This document shows, piece after piece, positions 1-7,055 of a stretch of 8,970 bases of DNA (position 1 is its first letter; each line of letters starts with the position of its first letter). Position numbers and translations under genes: made by a program. The notes under the pieces are model-generated. The model was not told the origin of the DNA, made no database searches, and worked only from the letters and a program-made list of their open reading frames with translations. The stretch is from Selenomonadaceae bacterium (GTDB lineage: Bacteria; Bacillota; Negativicutes; Selenomonadales; Selenomonadaceae), in NCBI GenBank assembly GCA_017453765.1, contig JAFTEG010000078.1:1-8970 (forward strand), in the 5' to 3' direction.

Positions 1-815
1 ATAGGCGTACCGGTGCGCGGGCGAAAATTTTGGTTGCAAAGGCGCTCCAACTCTTTCCAGCGTGCTACAAACTTTTCCTTTTCAACTTTACCTTGAGACT
101 TGAAAAATTTATAAAACTGCGCTTTGAAAATGTCTGCGTCTGAAAGCGGCATACCTCTATCATTGAGCGTGGTAAAAATTCTAAGCGCGGTATTCTGCGA
201 ATTTGTTTCAATGGGGAGTAAAATGCAGTTATCCAAAATTCGTTTTGGAAATATTGAAAAATAATCCGGCGACTCTAATTTAAACTTAGTAATTTCCTTT
301 TGAAAGTAGCGATAATTTTCGGCGTAGTTACTTTTAAATTCACGCGGCGCCGCACCATAAGAAATAATTTTTTCAAATTCGGCATTACCTTCGTCCGTCG
401 CAACTTCGGAAGTAATTTTGCAACTCGACAAATCGGGATTATCATCATTGCCGATTTTCCAAATACATTCGGCAATTCTGTCACGAGTTCTGCTTTTAAT
501 ATCGCCGAACGCATCATAAAAGGCACGAAGCAAAAGTAAAAGCGTAATTAAGCGTTGCTGACCGTCGACAACTTCATTTTGGTCGCAGTCATTGCCAAAG
601 GTTAAAATCGTACCCAAAAAATAATTGTCCTTGCCGTCAACAAAGGCATCTTTATCGCCGTTGGGAAATGCGAACTCTTTAAAATCAGTCCATAAAGTTT
701 CGCAATGATCCAATGTCCAAGAGTAGGGACGCTGATAGTCGGGAATAAGAAATGTTATGCGCGGGCTTGAAAAAATTTCGTGAACGGTGCGGCGTGCAAT
801 GTTTAAATCAGACAA
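1..815 (-). CDS. DUF262 / GmrSD N-terminal-like protein, C-terminus beyond the window
   Basis: I translated 271 codons from the minus strand; the frame is open to the window edge, so the C-terminus is missing. Seen: an N-terminal IPDYQRPYSW motif (residues about 24-33), VVDGQQRLITL (82-92) and TLNDRGMPLSDADIFKA (216-232). These are hallmark motifs of DUF262, the ParB/sulfiredoxin-like nucleotide-hydrolysing domain found in GmrS and related type IV restriction and phage-defence proteins. The start is a TTG at 815, eight bases after a perfect GGAGG (824-828), with a TGCTATAAT extended -10 box further upstream. Family knowledge: DUF262 is often followed by a DUF1524 HNH nuclease domain, either in the same chain or in a partner gene; that part would lie left of position 1. 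It diverges from cbiA. The family call is firm. A defence role is inference, because many DUF262 proteins are uncharacterised. Confidence 0.88.
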   Translation of the reverse strand, partial: MSDLNIARRTVHEIFSSPRITFLIPDYQRPYSWTLDHCETLWTDFKEFAFPNGDKDAFVDGKDNYFLGTILTFGNDCDQNEVVDGQQRLITLLLLLRAFYDAFGDIKSRTRDRIAECIWKIGNDDNPDLSSCKITSEVATDEGNAEFEKIISYGAAPREFKSNYAENYRYFQKEITKFKLESPDYFSIFPKRILDNCILLPIETNSQNTALRIFTTLNDRGMPLSDADIFKAQFYKFFKSQGKVEKEKFVARWKELERLCNQNFRPRTGTP

Positions 816-842
816 AAATAATTCCTCCAAAGTTTTTGATTG

Positions 843-876
843 ATTATAGCACAGAAAAATTTTTGTGTGATAAAAT
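843..876. promoter_or_regulatory. Symmetric divergent promoter pair between the DUF262 gene and cbiA
   Basis: Minus strand: extended -10 TGCTATAAT at 851-843, with ATCACA at 871-866 as a 17-bp-spaced -35 (4 of 6 match). Plus strand: extended -10 TGATAAAAT at 868-876, with AGCACA at 848-853 as a 17-bp-spaced -35 (3 of 6 match). Both sets are mirror images about the axis 859/860, which is also the centre of a 20-bp near-palindrome at 850-869 (CACAG-A5-T5-GTGTG, one mismatched pair). Each -35 overlaps the other promoter's -10 region, so two polymerases probably could not occupy it together. Predicted transcripts start close to 836 (minus) and 883 (plus), giving short leaders. Confidence 0.65.
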
Positions 877-892
877 ATTTTTGGTGATAGCA

Positions 893-2249
893 TTGAAAGA
901 ATTAAGGCGAATAGTAATAGCGGCGACACAAAGCGGCGCAGGTAAAACTACAATAACGTGTGGGATAATTTCGGCGCTGAGGCAACGCGGCTTGAAAGTG
1001 CAGGCGTACAAAGTCGGACCGGATTATATAGACACGGGCTTTCACGAAGTGGCGGCGGGACGTCCTGCGCAAAATTTGGACAGCTGGCTTGTCGGCAAAG
1101 ATAAACTCGGCGAAATATTTTTGTCGACGTACGGCGACGCGGACATTGCGATAATCGAAGGCGTAATGGGTTTGTATGACGGCGGACGCGGCGGAATAAG
1201 TTCGACGGCGGAAGTTGCAAAGATTTTAAATGCGCCGGTAGTATTGGTGCTTGACGCGAAAAGCGCGGGTGCGTCGGTAGCGGCGACGGCGTTGGGATTT
1301 CGTGAATATGACAAGGACGTAAATTTAGCCGGCGTGATTTTAAATCGAATCGGTTCCGCGTCTCACGAAAAAATGATTGTCGACGCGCTGAATGACATCG
1401 GAATGAAATGTTTCGGCGCTGTCAGGCGTGACGAAGAAATTATTTTGCCTTCGCGACATTTGGGACTTGTGCAGGCGGCGGAGAATAATTTTGCGGACGT
1501 TGTAAATAAAATCGGTGAAAAAATTTCCGCGCAGGTTGACCTTGACGCGTTGACTGCGCTTGCAAATGATTTTAAAACCGACGTTGCCTATAATCCCTGT
1601 TCCCTAATCCCTGTTCCCTCTTCCCTAAAAATCGGCATTGCTCGTGACGAGGCGTTCAGCTTTTACTATGAAGAAAGTCTGCGCGAATTGAAAAAGTTCG
1701 GCGCGGAATTAATTTTTTTCAGCCCGTTGCACGATGAACACCTGCCGAAAGTGGACGGCTTAATTTTCGGCGGCGGCTACCCCCGAAATGTACGCGGCGC
1801 AGTTGCAAGGCAATAAAAAAATCCGCACCGAAATTAAACGTGCGGCGGAAAACGGTACGCCGATTTTCGCGGAGTGCGGCGGCTACATGTACCTTATGAA
1901 TTTTTTGACGGACTTCGACGGCACGGCTTACGAAATGTGCGGCGTAATTCCGAATCAAGCCGTAATGACAGACAAGTTACAAACAGTCGGCTACGTGGCG
2001 GCGACGTTGGACAGGGACTGCGTGATAGGCAAGCGCGGCGATAAAATTCACGCGCATGAATTTCACTTTTCAAAGGAAGTTGCGGACGCGGCGGGGAAAA
2101 TTTTTCACTGCGAAAAGCTTAGAACCGGCGCGAAATATTTTGCAGGCTACGCGGACAAAAATATAGCGGCGTCGTACCTGCACATACACTTTGCAGGTTG
2201 TCCCGATGCCGCTGAAAGTTTTGTAGCCGCTTGCATGAGTAATCCTTAA
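893..2249 (+). CDS. cbiA: Cobyrinate a,c-diamide synthase CbiA, frame broken by one extra C
   Basis: CbiA amidates the a and c side chains of cobyrinate (or hydrogenobyrinate) using ATP and glutamine in cobalamin synthesis. The first frame (to the stop at 1816) carries an ATP-binding P-loop-type TQSGAGKTT (residues 12-20), KVGPDYIDTGFH, an EGVMGLYDGG motif and the start of the glutaminase domain (GIARDEAFSFYY). At C1780-1784 the frame must skip one base to give GGGYPEMYAAQL and continue in the second frame (1788-2249): AECGG with the catalytic Cys at corrected residue 328, then SYLHIHFAG near the C-terminus. Corrected length is 451 residues, normal for the family, and both halves are well conserved, so decay would be recent or the extra C is a sequence error. 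The start is TTG 893, four bases after GGTGAT (883-888); GTG 884 and TTG 881 are alternatives. The open frame reaches back to ATG 752, but that part lies in the divergent gene. No other cobalamin gene is in the window. Confidence 0.88.
1592..1626 (+). repeat. Five tandem 7-bp repeats inside cbiA
   Basis: Consecutive units AATCCCT, GTTCCCT, AATCCCT, GTTCCCT and CTTCCCT. They encode the segment NPCSLIPVPSSL, in the variable linker between the ATP-binding and glutaminase domains of CbiA. The reading frame stays correct across them. Confidence 0.85.
1780..1784 (+). other. Single-base frameshift site in cbiA (CCCCC)
   Basis: The sequence after GGC TAC is five C followed by GAAATG. With four C the conserved GGGYPE motif is restored and the two CbiA frames join. 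This is therefore a +1 insertion, a programmed shift or a sequence error. Five C is a short tract for polymerase slippage. Confidence 0.85.
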
Positions 2250-2271
2250 TCCTTAATCCTTAATCCTTAAT
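2240..2271 (+). repeat. Tandem 7-bp repeat (TAATCCT x4) between convergent genes
   Basis: Four exact copies of TAATCCT at 2240-2267 followed by a partial TAAT. The first copy supplies the last codons and the TAA stop of cbiA. The array fills most of the 26-base gap to the convergent ppx stop codon. No hairpin terminator is visible here. Confidence 0.9.
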
Positions 2272-2275
2272 TAAA

Positions 2276-3199
2276 TTAAAACTCTTCGTCAGTTAAAATC
2301 TTAGAATAAATATACCCTTCCCTTACGCCGGAATCGCTGTAAAGAATATCGTGACTGCCGAAACGTTTTGCCAACACGTCGGCGATAATAAGTCCCGGCA
2401 TAAACGTATGCATTCTTTCCGGCACGGTACGCATGAGCAAAACTTTATCCGGCACGATTAATTCATTGTCGCGATTAAACCGTTGCAAAATAGTACGAAG
2501 TCGCCGCACTTCCATTCGCATATTTCTGCGCGGCAGTCCGAACATTGCATTGTAAAGCGCCATTGCCCCTTTGAACGTCCCGCCGATACCGCAAATCTGC
2601 GCGTGACTTATGTCGCGAAATTCATTAACCGCGCTGACCGTCGCTTCTGCCTCCGCGTACATTTCGTCGCATTCCGAGCGGCTTGGCAAAATATGTTCCC
2701 TGCCGGTGTAGCGCGTATGAAAGCTGAGTGACCCAATCGGCAGGCTAACTTTGACTTGAATCGTGCTGTAGTTGAAGTAGACAATTTCAGTGGAGCCGCC
2801 GCCTATGTCGATTAAAAGCCCTTTGTCTTCGTCAAGGTTATGCGTCGCACCGATAAAGTCAAACGTCGCCTCATCGTCGCCGCTCATTATCATTATGTTT
2901 GTCTGCGTCCTGTAGGAAATTTCGCGCACCGCATCACGACCGTTAATCGAATTTCTTAGCGCGGCGGTAGTAAATGCAGTCACGCGATTTATGCCGAGAT
3001 CTTCCAAAAAGTTTTTGTACTCTTGAATTATCTCGACAACTTTATCAATGCCCTGATGCTGCATATAGCCATCCTTCACGTAAGCCGCAAGCCCTAAGGT
3101 ATGTTTGCGCTTCATCAGCATTTCCACCCTGTCGCCGTCAATTTCGTAAATCGCCATACGTATCGTGTTCGATCCTACATCAATCATCGCGTAAAGCAT
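2276..3199 (-). CDS. ppx: Ppx/GppA family phosphatase (exopolyphosphatase or pppGpp phosphohydrolase)
   Basis: A cytoplasmic enzyme of the ASKHA ATPase fold that hydrolyses the terminal phosphate of polyphosphate and/or converts pppGpp to ppGpp. Seen: phosphate-1 motif IDVGSNTIRMAIY (residues 6-18), TTAALRNS (77-84), SGDDEA (106-111), phosphate-2 motif DIGGGSTEI (131-139), GIGGT (204-208) and the C-terminal DSGVREG (289-295). At 307 residues it is the short form: two actin-like domains without the C-terminal HD-type extension of E. coli Ppx or GppA. I chose ATG 3199, four bases after GGTGGTGAT (3212-3204); the GTG at 3211 lies inside that ribosome binding site. It lies 70 bases downstream of fkbM on the same strand, with no terminator between them, so cotranscription is possible. 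The sequence does not settle which substrate is preferred. Confidence 0.92.
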   Translation of the reverse strand: MLYAMIDVGSNTIRMAIYEIDGDRVEMLMKRKHTLGLAAYVKDGYMQHQGIDKVVEIIQEYKNFLEDLGINRVTAFTTAALRNSINGRDAVREISYRTQTNIMIMSGDDEATFDFIGATHNLDEDKGLLIDIGGGSTEIVYFNYSTIQVKVSLPIGSLSFHTRYTGREHILPSRSECDEMYAEAEATVSAVNEFRDISHAQICGIGGTFKGAMALYNAMFGLPRRNMRMEVRRLRTILQRFNRDNELIVPDKVLLMRTVPERMHTFMPGLIIADVLAKRFGSHDILYSDSGVREGYIYSKILTDEEF

Positions 3200-3221
3200 T
3201 TTTATCACCACCGTTTTTGTT

Positions 3222-3256
3222 AATTAAGAATGCAGAATTAAGAATGAAGAAAGTAG
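3222..3256 (-). repeat. Degenerate 7-bp tandem repeats between ppx and fkbM
   Basis: On the plus strand five heptamers follow each other: AATTAAG, AATGCAG, AATTAAG, AATGAAG, AAAGTAG. This gives the 11-mer AATTAAGAATG twice, 14 bp apart (3222-3232 and 3236-3246). Read on the minus strand the unit is TTCTTAA, one base from the TCCTTAA unit of the array at 2240. Confidence 0.75.
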
Positions 3257-3269
3257 CGGAGAGAATTAA

Positions 3270-4407
3270 TTAGCGGGCAAATAAGACGCATTCCCAGAAA
3301 TATCTTATTTGCGGTTCAAGCCCCAAAGAATATAACGTGTCAGCATATTGGTCAGAAACATTAAAAGGTTCTTCTTCTTGTGATTCGTAACCTTGACGCA
3401 TTGCAAATTCATAGTCGGGACGAATGGATTTTATAAAATTCATCAGTGTCCAAAAATCTTCCCATTTATGATAAGCGCTTATCGCCAAAATCGGCTTGTA
3501 CCTTGCAATGGAAGTTTTTGCGCCTTTCAAAATTTCCAACTCCGCGCCTTCTGTATCAAGCTTTATGAAGTCGACGCTGGGCAAATTATGTTCACGTGCA
3601 TAAGCGTCTATCGTTGTAACTTGCGTGATATCCGTGCCGTTGGTTTTCCAACTGGTTCCACTGAGACCGCCTGAATTATAGCGCATTTTATGTTTGTATG
3701 AACCGAGACTTAAATTTTCAAGGACAAAATTTTTTTCTTCGGCTATCGGCTTGATTCGTTCAAAGTTTTTAATATCCAATTCAAAGGCGTAAACTTTGTA
3801 ACCCATTTCTGAAAAAACTGTAGACGTGCCGCCGTCATACGCTCCCGCGTCAAAAGTAATTGCGCCGTCTTTGGGAATAAAACCTGCTATTAAATAATGC
3901 GCACTGTTTGTATAAACAATTTCGCCAAGCTGATTTGAAATATTTCCGAGCCAATAACCGCGAAAAGTTTTTTTAGATTCTTCGTCAATCAGTGATTCGT
4001 AAACTTCCTGCAAGTCAGTTAAGTGCGTCATAAAAGTTTGATAAATTTGTTCCGAATTATCTCTGTTAATGCTGAGAACTTTACAAGTCGGCAAATTTTT
4101 TAACGCAACTCTGGCGGAAACATTATCAATCACCAAAATATATTCCGGTTGAGGATAAAGTTTCTCGGCGTCATTAAGGTGAATTATATCAAATTCAAGC
4201 GCAGAATCAGCAGGGGGGGGGTTGCAATGTTATAAGCTTGCTGATATTCAAGCCCTGTCCGCGCAGATTTTTCACAATTTCAACGGCGGCGGCAATCGGT
4301 GCAAGCGACAAAAACGCTACCGGAATTTTTTCCGCCGCAATTTTATTTATGACTACGGAAAAGCGCTCATTGTGTACGCGCTGAACGAGTTCGACAAATT
4401 TTTTCAT
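3270..4407 (-). CDS. FkbM-family SAM-dependent methyltransferase, split by a C9 tract
   Basis: FkbM-family enzymes O-methylate sugars or other small molecules, often in polysaccharide or glycoprotein loci. The 5' frame runs from ATG 4407 (AAAGG at 4421-4417 as ribosome binding site) through MKKFVELVQR and ends at a TGA (4207-4209) just after the C9 tract (4213-4221). The 3' frame is open from 4229 to the stop at 3270. Removing one C joins them into 378 residues. In corrected numbering the SAM-binding motif FDAGAYDGGTS is at about 185-195 and the FkbM signature VDFIKLDTEGAELEILKGA at about 278-296. The first 90 residues are not characteristic of the methyltransferase core; I do not recognise that region (AAVEIVKNL and EYILVIDN might be strands and helices of a Rossmann-like unit). 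As written the gene is OFF. Independent translation of the 3' part from TTG 4136 has no convincing ribosome binding site. Confidence 0.82.
4213..4221 (-). repeat. C9 homopolymer in fkbM (G9 on the plus strand)
   Basis: Nine identical bases inside the coding region, exactly where the two methyltransferase frames must be joined. Eight or eleven C would give an uninterrupted protein; nine gives a stop right after the tract. Such tracts are typical slipped-strand contingency loci, but also typical sites of base-calling error. Confidence 0.9.
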
Positions 4408-4428
4408 ACAATACAACCTTTCAAAAAA

Positions 4429-4491
4429 ATTTTACAAGTATCTTATAGGATTTTATAAATAGCTGATGAGATTTTACAAGTAGCTGATAGG
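4429..4491 (-). repeat. Three 21-bp tandem repeats of the end of the M23 gene
   Basis: Units at 4471-4491, 4450-4470 and 4429-4449 (minus-strand order) have identical length and differ at a few bases. Unit one encodes the last seven codons of the M23 protein, NPISYL plus TAA. The next two would read NLISYL-stop and NPIRYL-stop. The array fills most of the gap to fkbM. Confidence 0.9.
4452..4479 (-). promoter_or_regulatory. Possible fkbM promoter within the 21-bp repeats
   Basis: On the minus strand TTGTAA (4479-4474) and TATAAA (4457-4452) are 16 bp apart, upstream of the fkbM start at 4407. Because both elements lie in the repeat, copy number could alter promoter spacing. This is weak; cotranscription from the M23 gene is equally possible. 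Confidence 0.3.
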
Positions 4492-5670
4492 ATTGACGCG
4501 TTGACCGTTAATGATAACTTCGTAGTGGACGTGAGGACCCGTGCTGAAACCGGTACTTCCCATGTACGCGATGAGTTGACCGCGCTTAACTTGCTGACCG
4601 GCAGAAACAACAACTTGAGAGGCGTGACCGTAGCGCGTCATGATACCGTTGCCGTGATCTATGTCAACCATGTTGCCGTAGCCTCCCGCGTTCCAGCCCG
4701 CGAAGTCAACAACACCGTCCGCCGTCGCAACAATCGGCGTACCCATATCGTTAGCAATGTCAATGCCGGGATGAAAATCACTGCCGCCCCAACGCAAACC
4801 GTAAGGTGACGTGACGACGCCGGTAGTAGGCCAAATTGAAGGCATATGCGAATCAGCCGCAGGAATGCCGCCGAACTGGCTTAAATCGTACGTGATAGAA
4901 GTGCTTGCCCATGAGCCGCTGAAATTCGGAATTGAATTTGCCACGCCTGTAGCATTTGCCGTAGCTGCCGCCGCCGCCATTTTTTCACGCTGATTTTTAA
5001 GTTCGGCTTGAAAATCGTCCAAACTTTCCTTGCGAATGTTGACACGCTCTTCAAGCATTGCCAACGCTTCGGCGACGTTTTCTACCGTTAAGCCGTCAAT
5101 CGGTCCGCCTTGACCGTTATGCTCCGTTTCAGACGTTTCACTTTCGGCAGGCGCAGATTCTTCAGTAGCGGCAGGCGTTTCACCTTCGGTAAGCGCTTCA
5201 CCTTCTGCAGGCGTTGCATTTTCAGAAGTTGCCGCGTCTTCAGTAGCGGCAGGCGTTTCACCTTCGGCAGGTGTTTCGACTTTATCTTCCTTAGGCGGAT
5301 TCAGTCCCGCTTGAATACGAAGTTCCTGTTCCTGCTGTGCAAGATTATGCAACGTTTCATTTAATTCGGACGCCTTTTTTGATACGGATAAAAGTTGTTC
5401 TTGCTGATGTTCCTCCGCCTGCTGAATTTCGTGAACAATCGCCGCGTTTCGCTGTACATTCAATGCGCTGTAAATCGAGTAGCCGCACGCGCCGATTAAA
5501 ATTGCAACGCCTACAAAAAATGTGAAGACGCCGAATTTATAAAGTCCCGCGCTTAATTTTATTTCACGATCCTTGCCGCCGCCGGTGACGTGTATGACGA
5601 CGTATTCTTCTTTTAATTCAAGCGCGTCATCGTCTTCAAGCGGCACAAGGTCTTTCTTCTCCTCGTCCAA
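4474..5670 (-). CDS. Membrane-anchored M23 family metallo-endopeptidase
   Basis: A probable peptidoglycan hydrolase of 398 residues. Order of parts: an acidic cytoplasmic N-terminus (1-40); one membrane segment (about 46-70, FGVFTFFVGVAILIGACGY); a Gln/Glu-rich coiled coil (about 72-120); an Ala/Glu/Thr/Pro-rich linker with repeats of AEGETPAATE (about 130-185); a second helical stretch (195-235); and a C-terminal LytM/M23 domain (about 280-398). The zinc-binding pattern is intact: H300 and D304 in HPGID, then H380 and H382 in HVHYEV. The chain should span the inner membrane with the catalytic domain outside it. The start is TTG 5670: an in-frame TAA lies two codons before it and GGAGGGAGA sits at 5689-5681, a rather long spacing. 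GTG at codon 9 is a less likely alternative. The gene has its own candidate promoter behind the preceding terminator; fkbM follows after 66 bases. Confidence 0.9.
   Translation of the reverse strand: MDEEKKDLVPLEDDDALELKEEYVVIHVTGGGKDREIKLSAGLYKFGVFTFFVGVAILIGACGYSIYSALNVQRNAAIVHEIQQAEEHQQEQLLSVSKKASELNETLHNLAQQEQELRIQAGLNPPKEDKVETPAEGETPAATEDAATSENATPAEGEALTEGETPAATEESAPAESETSETEHNGQGGPIDGLTVENVAEALAMLEERVNIRKESLDDFQAELKNQREKMAAAAATANATGVANSIPNFSGSWASTSITYDLSQFGGIPAADSHMPSIWPTTGVVTSPYGLRWGGSDFHPGIDIANDMGTPIVATADGVVDFAGWNAGGYGNMVDIDHGNGIMTRYGHASQVVVSAGQQVKRGQLIAYMGSTGFSTGPHVHYEVIINGQRVNPISYL
5159..5267 (-). repeat. 31-bp perfect direct repeat in the M23 linker
   Basis: Positions 5159-5189 and 5237-5267 are identical (31 of 31 bases) with a 78-bp period, a multiple of three. 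They encode the repeated EGETPAATE segment of the extracytoplasmic linker. Recombination between copies would remove or add 26 residues in frame. Confidence 0.88.
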
Positions 5671-5708
5671 CTGTTAAATATCTCCCTCCGTGTAGGAATT
5701 TTCGTAAC

Positions 5709-5753
5709 AAAAAACGTAATTTTCGCTGAATGACAACAGCTGAAAAAATTACG
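5709..5753 (-). terminator. Intrinsic terminator after the TolC-family gene
   Basis: On the minus strand a perfect 9-bp stem CGTAATTTT / AAAATTACG (5753-5745 and 5723-5715) encloses a 21-base loop, in which GCTG/CAGC can pair further. It is followed immediately by six T (5714-5709). It lies about 50 bases beyond the stop codon of the TolC-family gene. Confidence 0.78.
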
Positions 5754-5756
5754 CTA

Positions 5757-5785
5757 ATTTTACACTTTGAATATGAATTTTTCAA
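5757..5785 (-). promoter_or_regulatory. Candidate sigma-A promoter for the M23 gene, next to the terminator
   Basis: TTGAAA (5785-5780), a 17-bp spacer and TAAAAT (5762-5757) on the minus strand: near-consensus elements at ideal spacing. The predicted start near 5750 falls in the first stem arm of the terminator hairpin, so an M23 transcript would begin with part of that structure. Confidence 0.6.
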
Positions 5786-5801
5786 GGTAATTACAATTTT
5801 G

Positions 5802-7055
5802 TCACGGATTAATGACAGACATAGTGTCGCCGATTGCATGAGCCAAGTCAAGGCGATAACGCGTCACGTCGTAATTTGCGCTGACAAAATTTTTTTTCGC
5901 AGTGGCAAGCGCCTGCTCCGCGTCCAAAATGTCAAGCAAAATTCCTTCGCCGGCATTGTATTTTTCCGTCGCGATATACCTTTCCTCTTCCGCAAGGTCA
6001 ACCGCAGTTTTCGTGGTACGAAGACGCATGACGGCGATTTTTAAATTTTTGTACGCCGTGACAACGCTTTCATGCACGGAATTAATATCATCTTGCATGG
6101 CAAGGCGCAGGCGTTCAAGTTCAATTTCTGCGGCTTTAATTTTCGCGTCGGTAACTCCGCTGTCAAAAATTGTCATTGACGCGCTGACGCCTACGGTAAC
6201 GTCCGGCGTTGGGTGCCACGAATCGTACACGGAACTGACACCGGTTGACACTTCCGCCGAAACGGTCGGGCGTTTATCTGCGCGGGCAAGTTCGATATTC
6301 AATTCGCCCTTTTCAACGTTCACCGCGTCCGCCTTCAAATTGTTTCGGTTTTCATCGGCAAGCGCCAAAAAATTTTCAAGTTCACCGAGTTCAAGCGCGG
6401 TAGAAAATTCTTCAAGCGTGAAATTCGGCACGGGGTCAACCGACATTAAAGTTGCAAGCTTAACTAAATTAACTTCGTACGCGGCGTGAGATTTTGCCGT
6501 AGTCTGTCCGGCGTTGGAAGTTTCAACCTGCGCGCGCAGAAGATCAATTTTCGCCTTTGCTCCCGCGTCGTACAAAAGGGCAATGTAATTTTCATGCGCC
6601 GCGTAATTTTCCTCTGTCTGCAAGTCTACCTTAGCCGTCGCCAAACTTTCCAGCGCGTCGACGTAGGCAGTTGCCACTTGATAAATTAAATCGTCCTGCG
6701 CTTGATAAAAATTCAGCCACGCCGTTTCTATGTCAAGCTCCGCCGATTTTATCTGCGTTTCAAGCTTGTTGCCGCTGTAAAGCGGAAGTGACGCAGAAAC
6801 AGTGCCGCGCAGAGATTTTGAATGGTTGTTGCCTTCGGTCTTCGACATATTAAAACTGCTTGACCCGCTTACCCTTACGCCTTTACCTCCTTTCGCTGAT
6901 TTTAAGTCTGCCTCTCTTACTGCGATTGCGTATTCTGTCTGTTGCAGGGAAGGATTATTTTCAAGTGCCGTCCGTACCGCCTCTTGTAATGTTAATGCAC
7001 TTGCTGACATCGGCATTATAAGTGACAGCGCCAGTGCCGCCAAAAATTTTTTCAT
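5802..7055 (-). CDS. TolC-family outer-membrane efflux/secretion channel protein
   Basis: 417 residues starting with a clear Sec signal peptide ([10 protein letters not shown] then [10 protein letters not shown], cleavage after about residue 20). The mature protein begins [18 protein letters not shown], the typical opening of the outer membrane efflux protein (OEP) repeat. A second OEP-type repeat begins around 227 ([38 protein letters not shown]). Long Ala/Glu/Lys-rich helices flank the beta-strand segments, as in the TolC barrel-plus-alpha-tunnel fold; TolC-type proteins act as trimers. The length is normal. The start is ATG 7055, seven bases after AAGGAG (7068-7063). No membrane fusion protein or inner-membrane pump is adjacent, so the substrate is unknown. 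The gene overlaps the 3' end of the preceding tatA-like frame by 95 bases, which suggests one operon, and ends before an intrinsic terminator. Confidence 0.9.
   Translation of the reverse strand: MKKFLAALALSLIMPMSASALTLQEAVRTALENNPSLQQTEYAIAVREADLKSAKGGKGVRVSGSSSFNMSKTEGNNHSKSLRGTVSASLPLYSGNKLETQIKSAELDIETAWLNFYQAQDDLIYQVATAYVDALESLATAKVDLQTEENYAAHENYIALLYDAGAKAKIDLLRAQVETSNAGQTTAKSHAAYEVNLVKLATLMSVDPVPNFTLEEFSTALELGELENFLALADENRNNLKADAVNVEKGELNIELARADKRPTVSAEVSTGVSSVYDSWHPTPDVTVGVSASMTIFDSGVTDAKIKAAEIELERLRLAMQDDINSVHESVVTAYKNLKIAVMRLRTTKTAVDLAEEERYIATEKYNAGEGILLDILDAEQALATAKKNFVSANYDVTRYRLDLAHAIGDTMSVINP

Noticed and set aside
752..892. N-terminal extension of cbiA from ATG 752
   Set aside because: It would overlap the start of the divergent DUF262 gene and the promoter pair. 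The conserved CbiA sequence starts only at about 900, and GGTGAT favours TTG 893.
1599..1626. Heptamer repeats as the cause of the cbiA frameshift
   Set aside because: The frame is correct on both sides of the array (the GIARDEAF motif follows in the same frame); the shift lies about 155 bases later.
2250..2275. Bidirectional terminator between cbiA and ppx
   Set aside because: The gap holds only TAATCCT repeats and AT-rich sequence; no stem with a T-run could be drawn.
4222..4458. Plus-strand open frame of 78 codons over the fkbM start
   Set aside because: Antisense to the fkbM 5' frame and to the 21-bp repeats; no similarity recognised.
4429..4491. CRISPR-like array
   Set aside because: Units are directly adjacent 21-bp tandem copies without spacers, and there are no cas genes.
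5902..6489. Plus-strand open frame of 195 codons opposite the TolC-family gene
   Set aside because: Ser-rich antisense shadow of a clearly real gene, with no family motif.
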